Shown: positions 1-9,493 of the stretch, piece after piece
Layout of the letters: each line of letters begins with the position of its first letter
How positions within the stretch are numbered: position 1 is the first letter of the stretch
DNA from: Candidatus Hydrogenedens sp.
Lineage (GTDB): Bacteria > Hydrogenedentota > Hydrogenedentia > Hydrogenedentales > Hydrogenedentaceae
Assembly: GCA_035378955.1 (NCBI GenBank)
Contig: DAOSUS010000012.1
Coordinates: 1 to 39,011 of the forward strand
DNA length: 39,011 bases
Direction: 5' to 3'
Position numbers and translations under genes: made by a program
Notes under the pieces: model-generated
Databases searched by the model: none
Told to the model about the DNA's origin: nothing
The model's input: the letters and a program-made list of their open reading frames with translations, nothing else

Positions 1-754
1 CACCTATTAACCGTCCTAACATTCCTAATCCTTTACCACCACCGCCAATATTCGTCTCTTCACGATTTCTACGCGATGCAGAGATAATGCGGTCAGCGAG
101 ACGCGAAAAAGGCAAGGTTTGAAGATATATTTTTCCCGGTCCCTGCAAAGTTGCAAGAAACAACCCTTCACCCCCGAATAGAACATTCTTAAATCCAGAC
201 AGAAATTGAATATCGTATTTCACTGTAGATGAAAAGCCTGCAATACAGCCCGTATCCACACGAAGCGTTTCCCCACCTGATAATTCCCGTTCCAGGACTG
301 TTCCACCAATATGCACAAAGGCAAATCCATCCCCTACTATCTTTTGTAAGATAAATCCTTCACCACCAAACAAGCCTATACCAATTTTTTTCACCAGCGT
401 TGGTGTTATCTCTACACCACCAGCCGCACATAAAAAAGCATCCTTTTGACATATAAAAGTTCCATCGAACATCTTCAAATCAATAGGGATAATTTTCCCA
501 GGATATGGAGCCGAAAAAATCACATTTGCCCTTTGGCTCCCTTGATTATAAAAATTCGTAATAAAAAACGATTCTCCGGTAAGCATCCGTTTCAGTCCTT
601 TCATAAGTCCGCCAGCACTTGTTTGCATTTCAATACCGTTATCCATCGAAAGCATGGCTCCAGCCTCTGCAAAAACCGATTCACCCGGGTCAAGGGTAAT
701 CTGTACGGCTTGCATATCGTTTCCATAAATCTGATAATCAATCTTATCTGCCAT
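1..754 (-). CDS. AIM24 / TIGR00266 family protein (C-terminus off the window edge)
   Basis: This open frame starts at ATG 754-752 and runs off the left edge, giving about 251 codons without a stop. The start is preceded by an AAGAAGGA ribosome-binding site. The protein begins MADKIDYQIYGNDMQAVQ. It continues with the family's typical phrases: LDPGESVFAEAGAMLSM near residue 30, GGEGFILQKIVGDG near 130, a VDTGCIAGF segment and LFGGEGLFLATLQGPG near 200. It ends in a Gly-rich stretch that usually lies close to the C-terminus, so little is missing. This is the soluble, beta-rich AIM24/TIGR00266 family, named after a yeast mitochondrial protein; its biochemical role in bacteria is not established. 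It is transcribed divergently from the helicase gene across a 192-bp gap. A possible -10 (TATACT, 819-824) lies upstream, with only a weak -35. Confidence 0.85.
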   Translation of the reverse strand, partial: MADKIDYQIYGNDMQAVQITLDPGESVFAEAGAMLSMDNGIEMQTSAGGLMKGLKRMLTGESFFITNFYNQGSQRANVIFSAPYPGKIIPIDLKMFDGTFICQKDAFLCAAGGVEITPTLVKKIGIGLFGGEGFILQKIVGDGFAFVHIGGTVLERELSGGETLRVDTGCIAGFSSTVKYDIQFLSGFKNVLFGGEGLFLATLQGPGKIYLQTLPFSRLADRIISASRRNREETNIGGGGKGLGMLGRLIG

Positions 755-877
755 TGTTTTTTCCTTCTTTTAAGGTTTATTCTGAAGATGCCTCAACGCC
801 TAAGCATACCCGGTTAACAGTATAACATATTTCCTTTGTTCTCCGAATACCTATTAAGGCAAAAAGTAACAACAAAT

Positions 878-906
878 TTGAATAGTGAAAAAATTTTCAC
901 TATAAT
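878..906 (+). promoter_or_regulatory. Sigma70-type promoter of the helicase gene with embedded palindrome
   Basis: A -35 box TTGAAT (878-883) and a perfect -10 box TATAAT (901-906) are separated by 17 bp. They place transcription start near 913, about 35 bp before the helicase ATG. An inverted repeat with 10-bp arms (882-903, arm ATAGTGAAAA) fills the spacer and overlaps both boxes. That is the geometry of a repressor operator. The boxes and palindrome are visible in the sequence; operator function is inferred. Confidence 0.6.
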
Positions 907-946
907 ATAAGATTATATTTTGAAAATATATTTTGGGAGATAAATT

Positions 947-3685
947 ATGGACATTATCGAAACCTTACTCAAATCAGGTTTTCCAGAACCTTTACTTAAA
1001 GAGTATCAAAAGTTCTGTTATGAACTTCTCCCCTTACAAAGAGAAGTTATTGAAAACGGAACCTTATTTTTGGAGCCTCATTTACTTATCCATGCGCCAA
1101 CCAGTGCTGGCAAAACTTTTCTGGCGGAATTGGCTATGGTGCATACTTACCTTCAACAGGGGAAATCTGTCTATCTTGTTCCTTTGCGTGTGCAGGCAGA
1201 AGAAATGTTTCGAACATTGCGAGAGCGATACAAACGATATGGAATACAAATTCTAATTTCTACGAGCGATTACCGCCATCATGACATACGGCTGGAACAG
1301 GGACAATTCCACATAGCCGTTGTGGTTTATGAAAAAATGTTTCAGTTAATTGCCCGTCAACCTTCCGTATTAAACAAAATAGGGTTAATGATATTTGATG
1401 ATATCGATTTAATCTTTGACCCCGAACGGGGCGTAACCGCCGACTTTCTTCTAACACGATGTCTCGGTTCATCGGCTCGATGTATTGCCCTATCTGCCTG
1501 CCTTTCCCAGCCTTCCACAATGGCTGAATGGATGAAGGCAAAACTTATCCATTCCGAAATACGACCTGTTCCTTTGAAGAAAGGGGTAATGTATAACGGG
1601 ATTTTTTACTATTTAGGTGAAACAGGTCAGATAGAAAAGGAACCTATATTCGACCCCTCTCTTTCTTTTGAAAATTCTTATTTACAAGGGATTGCAGAAT
1701 TTATCCACAGAGGCGAAACCTGTCTCGTTTTTATGAAAACACGCAATGAGGTGCGTTCACTGGCACGAGAATTGGCAGAGTTCCTGAACCTTCCACCAGC
1801 AGAACAAGCCATAGAACGCATCAAATTATTAGAACCGACCCGTGCCCGTGATGCTCTACTGCATGCATTTCAACAGGGTATTGGTTTCCATTATAGCGAT
1901 TTGTTATCGGAAGAACGGCACATTGTAGAGGAATCTTTTCGCAAGGGAGAAATTCGTCTTTTAGTAGCAACCAGCACTTTAGCCAAAGGGCTGAACCTAC
2001 CCGTGCAAAATGTTTTCATTTCCCCTGAAAAATGGTATTACGCAGACAGACAGGGAAATGGAGGAAACATACCGCTATCGCTTTCCGAATATGAAAATAT
2101 GGCAGGCAGAGCCGGTAGATATGGATATACCGACCAACCTGCACGGGCAATACTCATCGCAAATAGTGAGGAAGAAAAAGACCTATTATTGTCGTGGTAT
2201 ATTCAGCATTCCTCGCGTCCTACCTTTTTATCCGACGAAATTCCACCGCTCAATTCACCCATGCTCAACGTTATTGCTTCTTACAACACCGTTACGATGG
2301 AACATATAGCGGAGTTTTTTCAATCCTGCTGGCGGTTTACAGAAAAACGATTATTCGATTACAAACAGAACGCCTATTCCACATGGGCAAATGATTTTAT
2401 GGATTCATGTGTTCGTAGAGGATTTTGTATGAAGAAAAGTTTACACCGATACGGATTAACTCCGCGTGGACAGATTGTTGCAACAAAAGGCGTTTCCCCT
2501 GAAACAGTGGAACAATTGGAGCAATGGCTAAACCTGATACGCGGTCGGGAACGAGATGATTTGGACGCTTTATTCATTTCATCGCTCACCCCGGACGCAT
2601 GGCTACCTCAATTTGAACTGTCCCCAAACGAATTTCATTCGCAAATATATAGCCAACGGCTCAACGAATATCCTTTGCGAACTCCCTGGGATGTTATGAC
2701 ACCTTTGCAAAAGTTTCAACAAGGGTTAGCCGAACCGAATATTTACGAAGTGAAAGGACTGAAGATTGCCTTTGTTCTTCGGGAATGGATGAACGGGAAG
2801 TCTCTTTCAGAAATAGAAGAAGAATTTCGAGTTTCAGCGGGACAGGTAGTTCAGGCAGGGCTGCGTATAGCATGGATTTTAGATGTGCTTGCTCAATTGG
2901 CAGAAATGATGAGTATTGATAACCCTGACGATTTTCGCAAATTATCCGAACAGGTGCGATGGGGCATACCTGTTGAAGATTTATCGCTTGCCCGAAATTA
3001 TGAGGGATTGCTATCACGAGCACAGATACTCTCCCTATACAGCAATGGAATATGCTCTGCAGAGCAAATTATAAAAGCACCTGTAAGTGAATTAATAAAA
3101 TATATTCCTGAGGAAAAAATCCATACCTTAAAACAACTCTCCAGAAAAATACGCACAAAAAAATTTAATTCTTCATTACTTTCTAACTCATACCCACAAA
3201 TAAATAAAAACTGTTCCGAGCAAACCTTCCTTTCACAAATACCCCCGCTACAAACCTCAAAAGACCTTCCCTATCAGCCCACTACAAAAAATATATCCCT
3301 CACACCCAAAGAACTAAATTTTTCTACTACAAAACCTGATACCCATGAACAACAAAGGAATATCTTATTAGCCCTTGATATGAAGCGTCCCGGAGAAGTC
3401 TGGCTGGAAGGAAAGAAAATTCATCTGCCCGAGAAACAATATCGGTTGTTGTGTCTGCTTGCAAACAATGTTGGTTGTTGCGTTTCGTATGAAGACATAT
3501 ACAAAGAACTCTGGAAAGATGTTATTGTTGAAGAAGCACAAATTGCTTTTCAAAAGTGCCAGCTCCTGCAAAAATTATGTTCTGTCTCCAAACGCTGGAA
3601 AGAACGATTACGCACCATTCCGAAACGGGGCTTTATTTTAGACCTGTCTCCTCATCAGATACATATAATCTCTAATAAAGCATAA
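947..3685 (+). CDS. Ski2-like superfamily 2 helicase fused to a C-terminal OmpR-type winged helix
   Basis: A 912-residue protein starting at ATG 947, behind a GGGAGA ribosome-binding site. The N-terminal half is a superfamily 2 helicase. Walker A is APTSAGKT (about 50-57). Motif II reads DDID (about 151-154) where DExH is usual, and motif III reads SAC. Motif V is ATSTLAKGLNLP and motif VI is ENMAGRAGR, the form typical of Ski2/Hel308-like helicases. After a middle region resembling the winged-helix and ratchet part of that group comes a polar linker (about 730-800). The last 100 residues (about 805-905) look like an OmpR/PhoB effector domain: a short beta start (VWLEGKKIHL), a helical core (QYRLLCLLANN), then YEDIYKELWKD and a closing RTIPKRGFIL hairpin. 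The role is unknown; ATP-dependent nucleic-acid remodelling with sequence-directed DNA binding is an inference. It stands alone as a transcription unit ending at the 3707 hairpin. Confidence 0.88.
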   Translation: MDIIETLLKSGFPEPLLKEYQKFCYELLPLQREVIENGTLFLEPHLLIHAPTSAGKTFLAELAMVHTYLQQGKSVYLVPLRVQAEEMFRTLRERYKRYGIQILISTSDYRHHDIRLEQGQFHIAVVVYEKMFQLIARQPSVLNKIGLMIFDDIDLIFDPERGVTADFLLTRCLGSSARCIALSACLSQPSTMAEWMKAKLIHSEIRPVPLKKGVMYNGIFYYLGETGQIEKEPIFDPSLSFENSYLQGIAEFIHRGETCLVFMKTRNEVRSLARELAEFLNLPPAEQAIERIKLLEPTRARDALLHAFQQGIGFHYSDLLSEERHIVEESFRKGEIRLLVATSTLAKGLNLPVQNVFISPEKWYYADRQGNGGNIPLSLSEYENMAGRAGRYGYTDQPARAILIANSEEEKDLLLSWYIQHSSRPTFLSDEIPPLNSPMLNVIASYNTVTMEHIAEFFQSCWRFTEKRLFDYKQNAYSTWANDFMDSCVRRGFCMKKSLHRYGLTPRGQIVATKGVSPETVEQLEQWLNLIRGRERDDLDALFISSLTPDAWLPQFELSPNEFHSQIYSQRLNEYPLRTPWDVMTPLQKFQQGLAEPNIYEVKGLKIAFVLREWMNGKSLSEIEEEFRVSAGQVVQAGLRIAWILDVLAQLAEMMSIDNPDDFRKLSEQVRWGIPVEDLSLARNYEGLLSRAQILSLYSNGICSAEQIIKAPVSELIKYIPEEKIHTLKQLSRKIRTKKFNSSLLSNSYPQINKNCSEQTFLSQIPPLQTSKDLPYQPTTKNISLTPKELNFSTTKPDTHEQQRNILLALDMKRPGEVWLEGKKIHLPEKQYRLLCLLANNVGCCVSYEDIYKELWKDVIVEEAQIAFQKCQLLQKLCSVSKRWKERLRTIPKRGFILDLSPHQIHIISNKA

Positions 3686-3706
3686 TTATAACCTTTTAAA
3701 AAATCA

Positions 3707-3739
3707 GTGAGGCGGTTCATTTATCATGAACCGCCTCAC
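3707..3739. terminator. Strong hairpin terminator between convergent genes
   Basis: Perfect 14-bp arms (3707-3720 and 3726-3739, arm GTGAGGCGGTTCAT) enclose a 5-nt loop. Read on the minus strand, the stem is followed by a T-run (GATTTTTTAAAA), a classical intrinsic terminator for the large secreted-protein gene. On the plus strand only CTTTAAG follows, so it may also stop helicase transcription, but less efficiently. Confidence 0.85.
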
Positions 3740-3761
3740 CTTTAAGTATCAGTACATCTTA

Positions 3762-6700
3762 TTAGCGCTGGCGTTTCCGTAGCGTGAACACACCTGCCAG
3801 AGCACTCAAAGCACTGACCAGTGCAATACCAACAGCACCCGCAACAGGTATGCCACTGCCTTTCGTTAATGTCGCGACACTGCTATATATGACATCTGTC
3901 AGGTCATCACTTATCACACAACGATACTGACCTACATCATCTTCATTAAACGGTGTAAATACAAGCGTATTCGATGTGGCACCACTGATATTTCCACCAT
4001 TAGTCAGGTTCACCCAGGCTTTTCCGCCTTCACCATCAGACTTCTGCCACTGATAGTGCAAGGTTCCTATACCACCTTCTGCGGTTACGGCCATGGAGAA
4101 GTTATCACCCGGTACCACTTCTGCATTGGATATATCTCCTGTTATAGAGATATGGTTAGCTATACGGACACGAGCCTGATTCGATGGATAGGTGCCATCT
4201 AACGCATTAATTCGCGAACGATACATGTAAGTGCCCGGCGCCAATATCGAAGGATCTACTTGAAGCGATATTGTATTCACAGGTTCAGGTGCTGGTACTG
4301 TGCCACTGGCTACTACATCATTGTCTCTTAACCACTCATAAGTATTATATCCAGGGATAAATATACCGCCTGTGTATGTGGCGTTCAATGTGAATGAGTC
4401 TGAATCTACATACGCATCTGCATTTTGCGGCTGCGCTACATACTGTAAGTAATCACCTACATACACCGTGCGTTCTACGGGTGTTCCGCTATTACCACTG
4501 TAATCTTTAGGCGTGTAGGTAATCACATACACTCCTGGTGTATTTACATCAACCGTGCCTACAACTTCAACAATCGGGGTTACCCAGCCCCAGCATGGGT
4601 CTTCTGCATCATAACCCGGTTCTACCCACGGTGTGCCTGTTTGCCATGGCAATGGATTTGCCCCTTGTAATGTTATGGTCGGCAAATCACTATCAACCAC
4701 TTCTACCGTGCGATAAACAATCGTTGTTTGTGGATACTGCGGGTCATGGTCTGTCACTTTGTATTCAATCTGATAGGTCCCGGGTTCTGCAGAATTCACT
4801 TCACCGGTTACAATGACTTCACTGGTCAAATCACCATCTTCTGGGTCAGTGGCTACATAGCCCGGCTCGACATATTCTTCTTTACAACCGATTGTCATCG
4901 GGTTATCACCTAACAGTGTAATCGTCGGCGGCAAATTGGCAATTATCTTCACTGATCGGGTTATCTGTGTCGCAGCGTTGCCACTTAAATCGGTGTAATC
5001 ATAAGTGACCACATAATCGCCTTCATCACCGGGTTGCAATGGACAATGATTCGGCACAACATCACCACCTACAACTGCCTCACCCGTGCCATCGCAATTA
5101 TCGGTGAAGAACGCTCCTTCTTCAACATAGCAATCTACATTGATAACTAAGGTGATATTTTCTGCACCTCTTCTTGTAATTACAGGTGCTTCTACATCAC
5201 GCACGGTTACCTGAGCCGGTGCCGATGCCGAATTACCATTCACATCATATACAGTCAGATTAACGGTCTGCGGTGTTAATCGGTCATCGCAGGTAAATGT
5301 GCTACGGTCAAGTTCAAGATGGTCAATACCACAGTTATCTGTGCTACCATTATCTACATCCGCAGGCACAATCGTCGCTTGATTATTTTCATCTAAATCA
5401 ACTGTTATGTTCTTTGTTACCACTGTTGGTGGCGTATTATCTTGTACAGTTACGTTAGCCAGACAATTACTGGAGTTATTAGCCTGGTCTTTTACTGTCA
5501 GCTGCACCTGATTTTGACCTATATTGGCGCAGGTAAAGGTCGTCGGCGGAATCGTCAACTCACTTACACTGCAATTATCCGTGCTACCACCATCTATCTC
5601 AGCCGCTGTCAGTGTATACTCGCCATTGGCATCCAGATATACCGTAATATCTTTGCAGACTGCTGTCGGCGGTATAATATCATTCACCGTTACCGTAGCC
5701 TGACATGTCCCTTGATTACCATCATAATCAATAGCAGTCAAGGTCACTTGTGTGCTCGGATAATGCGAGCAGTTCAAAGATACCGTAGCCGAACCGCTTA
5801 CCAGTAATTTCCACAAGCCACCCGGTATAGTACTACCCGCAGCATCGTACAATGCATTCGCTGGGAATGTAACATTACCTGTATTATCCAAATCCACGGA
5901 AATATTCTGACATACAACATTCATCGGGTCTTTCACCAATTCATAAGCACCACGGTCCGGACCCGCTGACTGCGGTCTCGGCACACCCTGAATATCATAC
6001 TTCGGAGTTGCCAATGTAGACGCGTCTACAAATGGCGATGTTAAAGTTAACTTAAATGTCGGCGGCGGGAACAATGGGTCAAATTGCGGATTGGTTAATT
6101 GTGTTATATCTGTACTATTCACCGTCGGCGGTGAGCATGATGGATTGCTTGGCGGACAGAAGGTCTCTATGCATCCTGGTGCATTCTGCCAGAAGATACA
6201 ACTGTCTATCGTTAAAGCAGAACTTGTGTTGTAGTTAAAGATTGCCGCACTTACCAGACCATACAAATCATCGGGACCTGATGGAGTTCCATTTATAGTA
6301 TTTGACACGAATGTAGAGAACTTAATCACTGGGTCCGCCATATCATTAAAGATAGCACCACCACCACGCATCGGGTTACCAACATCTTGACGGTTGGCAC
6401 TGTTCTGATAAAATACACAGTTCATTATCTGAGCGGCTGCATTGAAGGTACCATTGGTTTCATTTGCTATAGCACCTCCTGCTACCGCCGCTATATTATC
6501 ATAAAATGTACAATTCGCTATCACGGGAGCACTGCCCCAGTTGTATATACCCGCACCTCGATATGTATGGTAATCGCCCGCTACTCCAACCGCACGACCA
6601 CCACGAATATCAAAGCCATCTATACGCACTCCTACATTCGGTTCTGTCCCCTTACCTATCACTATTACATGATATGCAGGCACACCACCTCTCGATGTCG

Positions 6701-9215
6701 AACCATCAATTATCGTAACACAACGACGAACTGCTCGCTGAGCCCGTATCGTCTCTTGCTGTCCCGCATATCCTTCAAAGCCACCATACAACTGAACATT
6801 GTCTTCAAGCACTAAAGAACCATCTACTGCTGCTGGTGCACCCCAAGACACCGTCCGTAATTCGTTATATACATAACCTCCTCCGTTCGGTCCACCTGCT
6901 ACCCATACTTCACCACCACCTGCTGCAGCGGCCGCATCAATTCCTTCTTGTATCGTATGGAATGCCGTCTCCCATGTCAAACCATCACTCGGACTGGGCG
7001 ACATCTTATCCACTCTGAACACCGCTCCACTGGGCGCACCAACACCTAAATACACCTCATTCGTAAACACATAACTTCCATAAACCGTTGATGTAATCTT
7101 GCAACGATAATATCCTGTATCCAACGGTTGAGCATTCGTTATTGGTAATTGAACCGGCCCTGGTCCCGGTATTGCTGAACCTATATTTACCCTATTCTTC
7201 TGCCACTGGAATGTCAACGGACTGGATGGCGTTATATCACCATTACACTGGAATACCCAGTTATCTCCTACATCAATACTTCCTCCAACAGGTTGTTCTG
7301 TCACCACCGGCTGTGGAACATTCACCGTCACACCTACCGTTCCTGTTGTGGCAGTATTGTCAAAAGTGGTCGAAGTAATCACACAACGATAAGCACCCTC
7401 ATCATTCGCTGTTGCGGAAGTCACATTGTAAACATTATCACTATCACCGTCACTTACATTCTCCCAGCCCAACGGACCGCCGAAGTCACGGTCTATCTGC
7501 CATTGATAACTCAATGTTCCGCCGGTCTGTGTCGCATTACAGGTAATCGTGAATGGATCTAACGCATTTATCGGCGGTGTCGGATTCACTTGCGGTTGTT
7601 GTGTAATAACAATGGGTGGCGCTTCAACTTTCACTTCCACTGTATCCGAATATGTACTCGCCTTTGAATACGGGTCTGCTATCAAACAACGGAAATACCG
7701 TGACCCTATCCAGTTCACAGGATTAATACTCAATACTCTCACATTACCACCGGGATAAGTTGTGGTTACATTCCCGGGGTCAGAACCATAATACCACTGA
7801 TAGTTAAACCGCGGTGCTGTCGGCGGTAAATTGTTCACCGTCCAAATCGTTCCATCTCCATTATCCACCGCTACACTCAATGTCCAGCTATCCTGTCCAT
7901 AGGTCAACGGCGGAGTCGTCCTGCCCACAGGCTGAGTCTCTATCGGGATCGGATTCGGGAATATATCCTCCCTCAATGCCCACTCCGCTACACTCGCATT
8001 CTGATTCGAAGTAGCAAATGTATCTGTATAGGTCAAGAAATTACGACGCCCATCCCCATTCAAATTTCCCGTAGAAGTATTATTTACTGATAAATATGTA
8101 CCTTGCAGAGAATATGCTGACCCCACTACGTGAGTATTAGCAAAATTCCTAACTGAATTACATATATCCACATCCGTAACACGAACTCGAATATCAATTG
8201 TCGCTACATCCGGCACTTTAACCGGTACCGTAAAATCTACATTGGCTGTAGCTCTGAATGGATAACATGTTGCCTTTGATACCGGCTCGGGTGCATACAA
8301 TTCCGGATGGGGTGTAAAATCCCAATTCTCAGGACCTGCTGCTATTAGTTGGTCAACAAACTTCTTATCATTAACACCTTTTACCATGTTACGGATAATA
8401 TCATCTAACAATTCGTTTATCACTATACGAATCATTTCACCCATGAAGGAATATATATAATCTACCGAACGCTGGTCCCCTAATGTCATATATGCCGCTA
8501 TCAAATTCACCAACGCATCATCCAACCTCGGGTCTGCATCCTCCGCTAATGGTCCACCACGGTCACTCCTGAAAAACGAAGGAACATCAAAGGTCACATC
8601 ATACGACACTATGCAAAATTTCACCGCATGAATTGTTATCGTCATCGTCGTGTTCGTCGTAATATTTCGCGTAATATCATTATCACATCCCAGTACATCT
8701 GCCGTTATTCTGACATTATTTATCGTTAGCTCTGCCTGCAATGCCCTCTGGATATTGTTCTGAAATGCAGTTCTTATTGAATTAACCGTTGCAGCCGGTA
8801 AGTTCGTATTTCGGTTTGGGTCTAATACTGCATCTAAAAAGGCAAAATAACGAGAATCAAATATCTTCGGATTGTCATTCTTACGCACCAAGTTCCAAGG
8901 TTGACTTGCGCCCATATTCTGGGTACCGTTATCGCCTTGGTCCCAATAGGGTCCATCCTGACCCGCTACATACCGCCAAAATGCGGAATTGGCTCCGTTA
9001 CAGTCTTGCGACCATTGTGGACACAATCCCAATGACACCAACATAGCATCAAGAATGTTGTCCATTTCGCTTGCCATCTGCTCTAAACTGCCCCAATACT
9101 GATTATTGGTATCGTTGTAATACATATACGGATGTGCCTGTGCCGGCGTTGTCGCAAACATAAATACACACACAGCCAGCACACTGATTAATGTTAGAGA
9201 TAATTTTTTACTCAT
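3762..9215 (-). CDS. Giant secreted multidomain beta-helix / Ig-like surface protein (1817 aa)
   Basis: The ATG at 9215 has an AAGGAGAG ribosome-binding site about 8 nt away. Residues 1-27 form a signal peptide ending TTPAQA. Residues 28 to about 420 are unique and unrecognised. About 425-730 hold three Ig-like modules (YQWQ and YRCxI strands). About 732-1090 form a right-handed beta-helix domain opening with VDKMSPSPSDGLTWETAF and rich in GAGIYNW/GGAI turns. About 1095-1345 carry three roughly 80-residue repeats with DNC and TFTC motifs. About 1345-1588 are DUF5011-like Ig modules (EPGYVATDPEDGDLTS). About 1590-1785 are further Ig-like segments. The last 30 residues are GIPVAG, a hydrophobic helix and RKRQR, resembling an IPTL/PEP-CTERM-type sorting tail. 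A cell-surface or extracellular structural or adhesive role is inferred; no catalytic residues are evident. Its C-terminal 1085 residues are paralogous to the next gene upstream. Confidence 0.9.
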   Translation of the reverse strand: MSKKLSLTLISVLAVCVFMFATTPAQAHPYMYYNDTNNQYWGSLEQMASEMDNILDAMLVSLGLCPQWSQDCNGANSAFWRYVAGQDGPYWDQGDNGTQNMGASQPWNLVRKNDNPKIFDSRYFAFLDAVLDPNRNTNLPAATVNSIRTAFQNNIQRALQAELTINNVRITADVLGCDNDITRNITTNTTMTITIHAVKFCIVSYDVTFDVPSFFRSDRGGPLAEDADPRLDDALVNLIAAYMTLGDQRSVDYIYSFMGEMIRIVINELLDDIIRNMVKGVNDKKFVDQLIAAGPENWDFTPHPELYAPEPVSKATCYPFRATANVDFTVPVKVPDVATIDIRVRVTDVDICNSVRNFANTHVVGSAYSLQGTYLSVNNTSTGNLNGDGRRNFLTYTDTFATSNQNASVAEWALREDIFPNPIPIETQPVGRTTPPLTYGQDSWTLSVAVDNGDGTIWTVNNLPPTAPRFNYQWYYGSDPGNVTTTYPGGNVRVLSINPVNWIGSRYFRCLIADPYSKASTYSDTVEVKVEAPPIVITQQPQVNPTPPINALDPFTITCNATQTGGTLSYQWQIDRDFGGPLGWENVSDGDSDNVYNVTSATANDEGAYRCVITSTTFDNTATTGTVGVTVNVPQPVVTEQPVGGSIDVGDNWVFQCNGDITPSSPLTFQWQKNRVNIGSAIPGPGPVQLPITNAQPLDTGYYRCKITSTVYGSYVFTNEVYLGVGAPSGAVFRVDKMSPSPSDGLTWETAFHTIQEGIDAAAAAGGGEVWVAGGPNGGGYVYNELRTVSWGAPAAVDGSLVLEDNVQLYGGFEGYAGQQETIRAQRAVRRCVTIIDGSTSRGGVPAYHVIVIGKGTEPNVGVRIDGFDIRGGRAVGVAGDYHTYRGAGIYNWGSAPVIANCTFYDNIAAVAGGAIANETNGTFNAAAQIMNCVFYQNSANRQDVGNPMRGGGAIFNDMADPVIKFSTFVSNTINGTPSGPDDLYGLVSAAIFNYNTSSALTIDSCIFWQNAPGCIETFCPPSNPSCSPPTVNSTDITQLTNPQFDPLFPPPTFKLTLTSPFVDASTLATPKYDIQGVPRPQSAGPDRGAYELVKDPMNVVCQNISVDLDNTGNVTFPANALYDAAGSTIPGGLWKLLVSGSATVSLNCSHYPSTQVTLTAIDYDGNQGTCQATVTVNDIIPPTAVCKDITVYLDANGEYTLTAAEIDGGSTDNCSVSELTIPPTTFTCANIGQNQVQLTVKDQANNSSNCLANVTVQDNTPPTVVTKNITVDLDENNQATIVPADVDNGSTDNCGIDHLELDRSTFTCDDRLTPQTVNLTVYDVNGNSASAPAQVTVRDVEAPVITRRGAENITLVINVDCYVEEGAFFTDNCDGTGEAVVGGDVVPNHCPLQPGDEGDYVVTYDYTDLSGNAATQITRSVKIIANLPPTITLLGDNPMTIGCKEEYVEPGYVATDPEDGDLTSEVIVTGEVNSAEPGTYQIEYKVTDHDPQYPQTTIVYRTVEVVDSDLPTITLQGANPLPWQTGTPWVEPGYDAEDPCWGWVTPIVEVVGTVDVNTPGVYVITYTPKDYSGNSGTPVERTVYVGDYLQYVAQPQNADAYVDSDSFTLNATYTGGIFIPGYNTYEWLRDNDVVASGTVPAPEPVNTISLQVDPSILAPGTYMYRSRINALDGTYPSNQARVRIANHISITGDISNAEVVPGDNFSMAVTAEGGIGTLHYQWQKSDGEGGKAWVNLTNGGNISGATSNTLVFTPFNEDDVGQYRCVISDDLTDVIYSSVATLTKGSGIPVAGAVGIALVSALSALAGVFTLRKRQR

Positions 9216-9280
9216 GGGTTGAACTCTCCTTGTTAAAAGTTGAATATTATTAAATCATTATGTAAAGCCAAAACATAATC

Positions 9281-9302
9281 AAGATGCCGCACACCGCATC
9301 TT
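9281..9302 (-). promoter_or_regulatory. Leader hairpin AAGATGC...GCATCTT
   Basis: A 7-bp inverted repeat (9281-9287 and 9296-9302) in the 5' leader of the 1817-residue gene, 66 nt before its start codon. The leader of the paralogous gene has a hairpin with the same outer six bases (14094-14121). Shared regulation or mRNA stabilisation is possible but unproven. Confidence 0.35.
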
Positions 9303-9419
9303 AATGGCAGCACAGAAAAATAATACATGTTTCTATTGAACAAAGTCAAAGAGTGTTAACCTTCTTTTTGCTCATTTCGTTAATATTCAATTTTACTGCA
9401 GCCTATTGTATATCTAAAG

Positions 9420-9447
9420 TTATAGGTTTTAATACTAAAACCTATAA
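9420..9447. repeat. 12-bp inverted repeat just downstream of the promoter of the 1817-aa gene
   Basis: Perfect arms TTATAGGTTTTA and TAAAACCTATAA with a 4-nt loop. It starts about 11 nt after the predicted transcription start of the minus-strand promoter at 9465-9493. No T-run follows on the minus strand, so an operator or 5' mRNA stem is more likely than a terminator. Confidence 0.55.
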
Positions 9448-9464
9448 ATATAACATCATATTAT

Positions 9465-9493
9465 AATATACACTATAAAAAGAAAAAAGTCAA
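9465..9493 (-). promoter_or_regulatory. Sigma70-type promoter for the 1817-aa surface protein
   Basis: On the minus strand, TTGACT (9488-9493) and TATATT (9465-9470) are spaced by exactly 17 bp, each matching consensus at five of six positions. The predicted start near 9458 gives a leader of about 240 nt. Confidence 0.6.
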
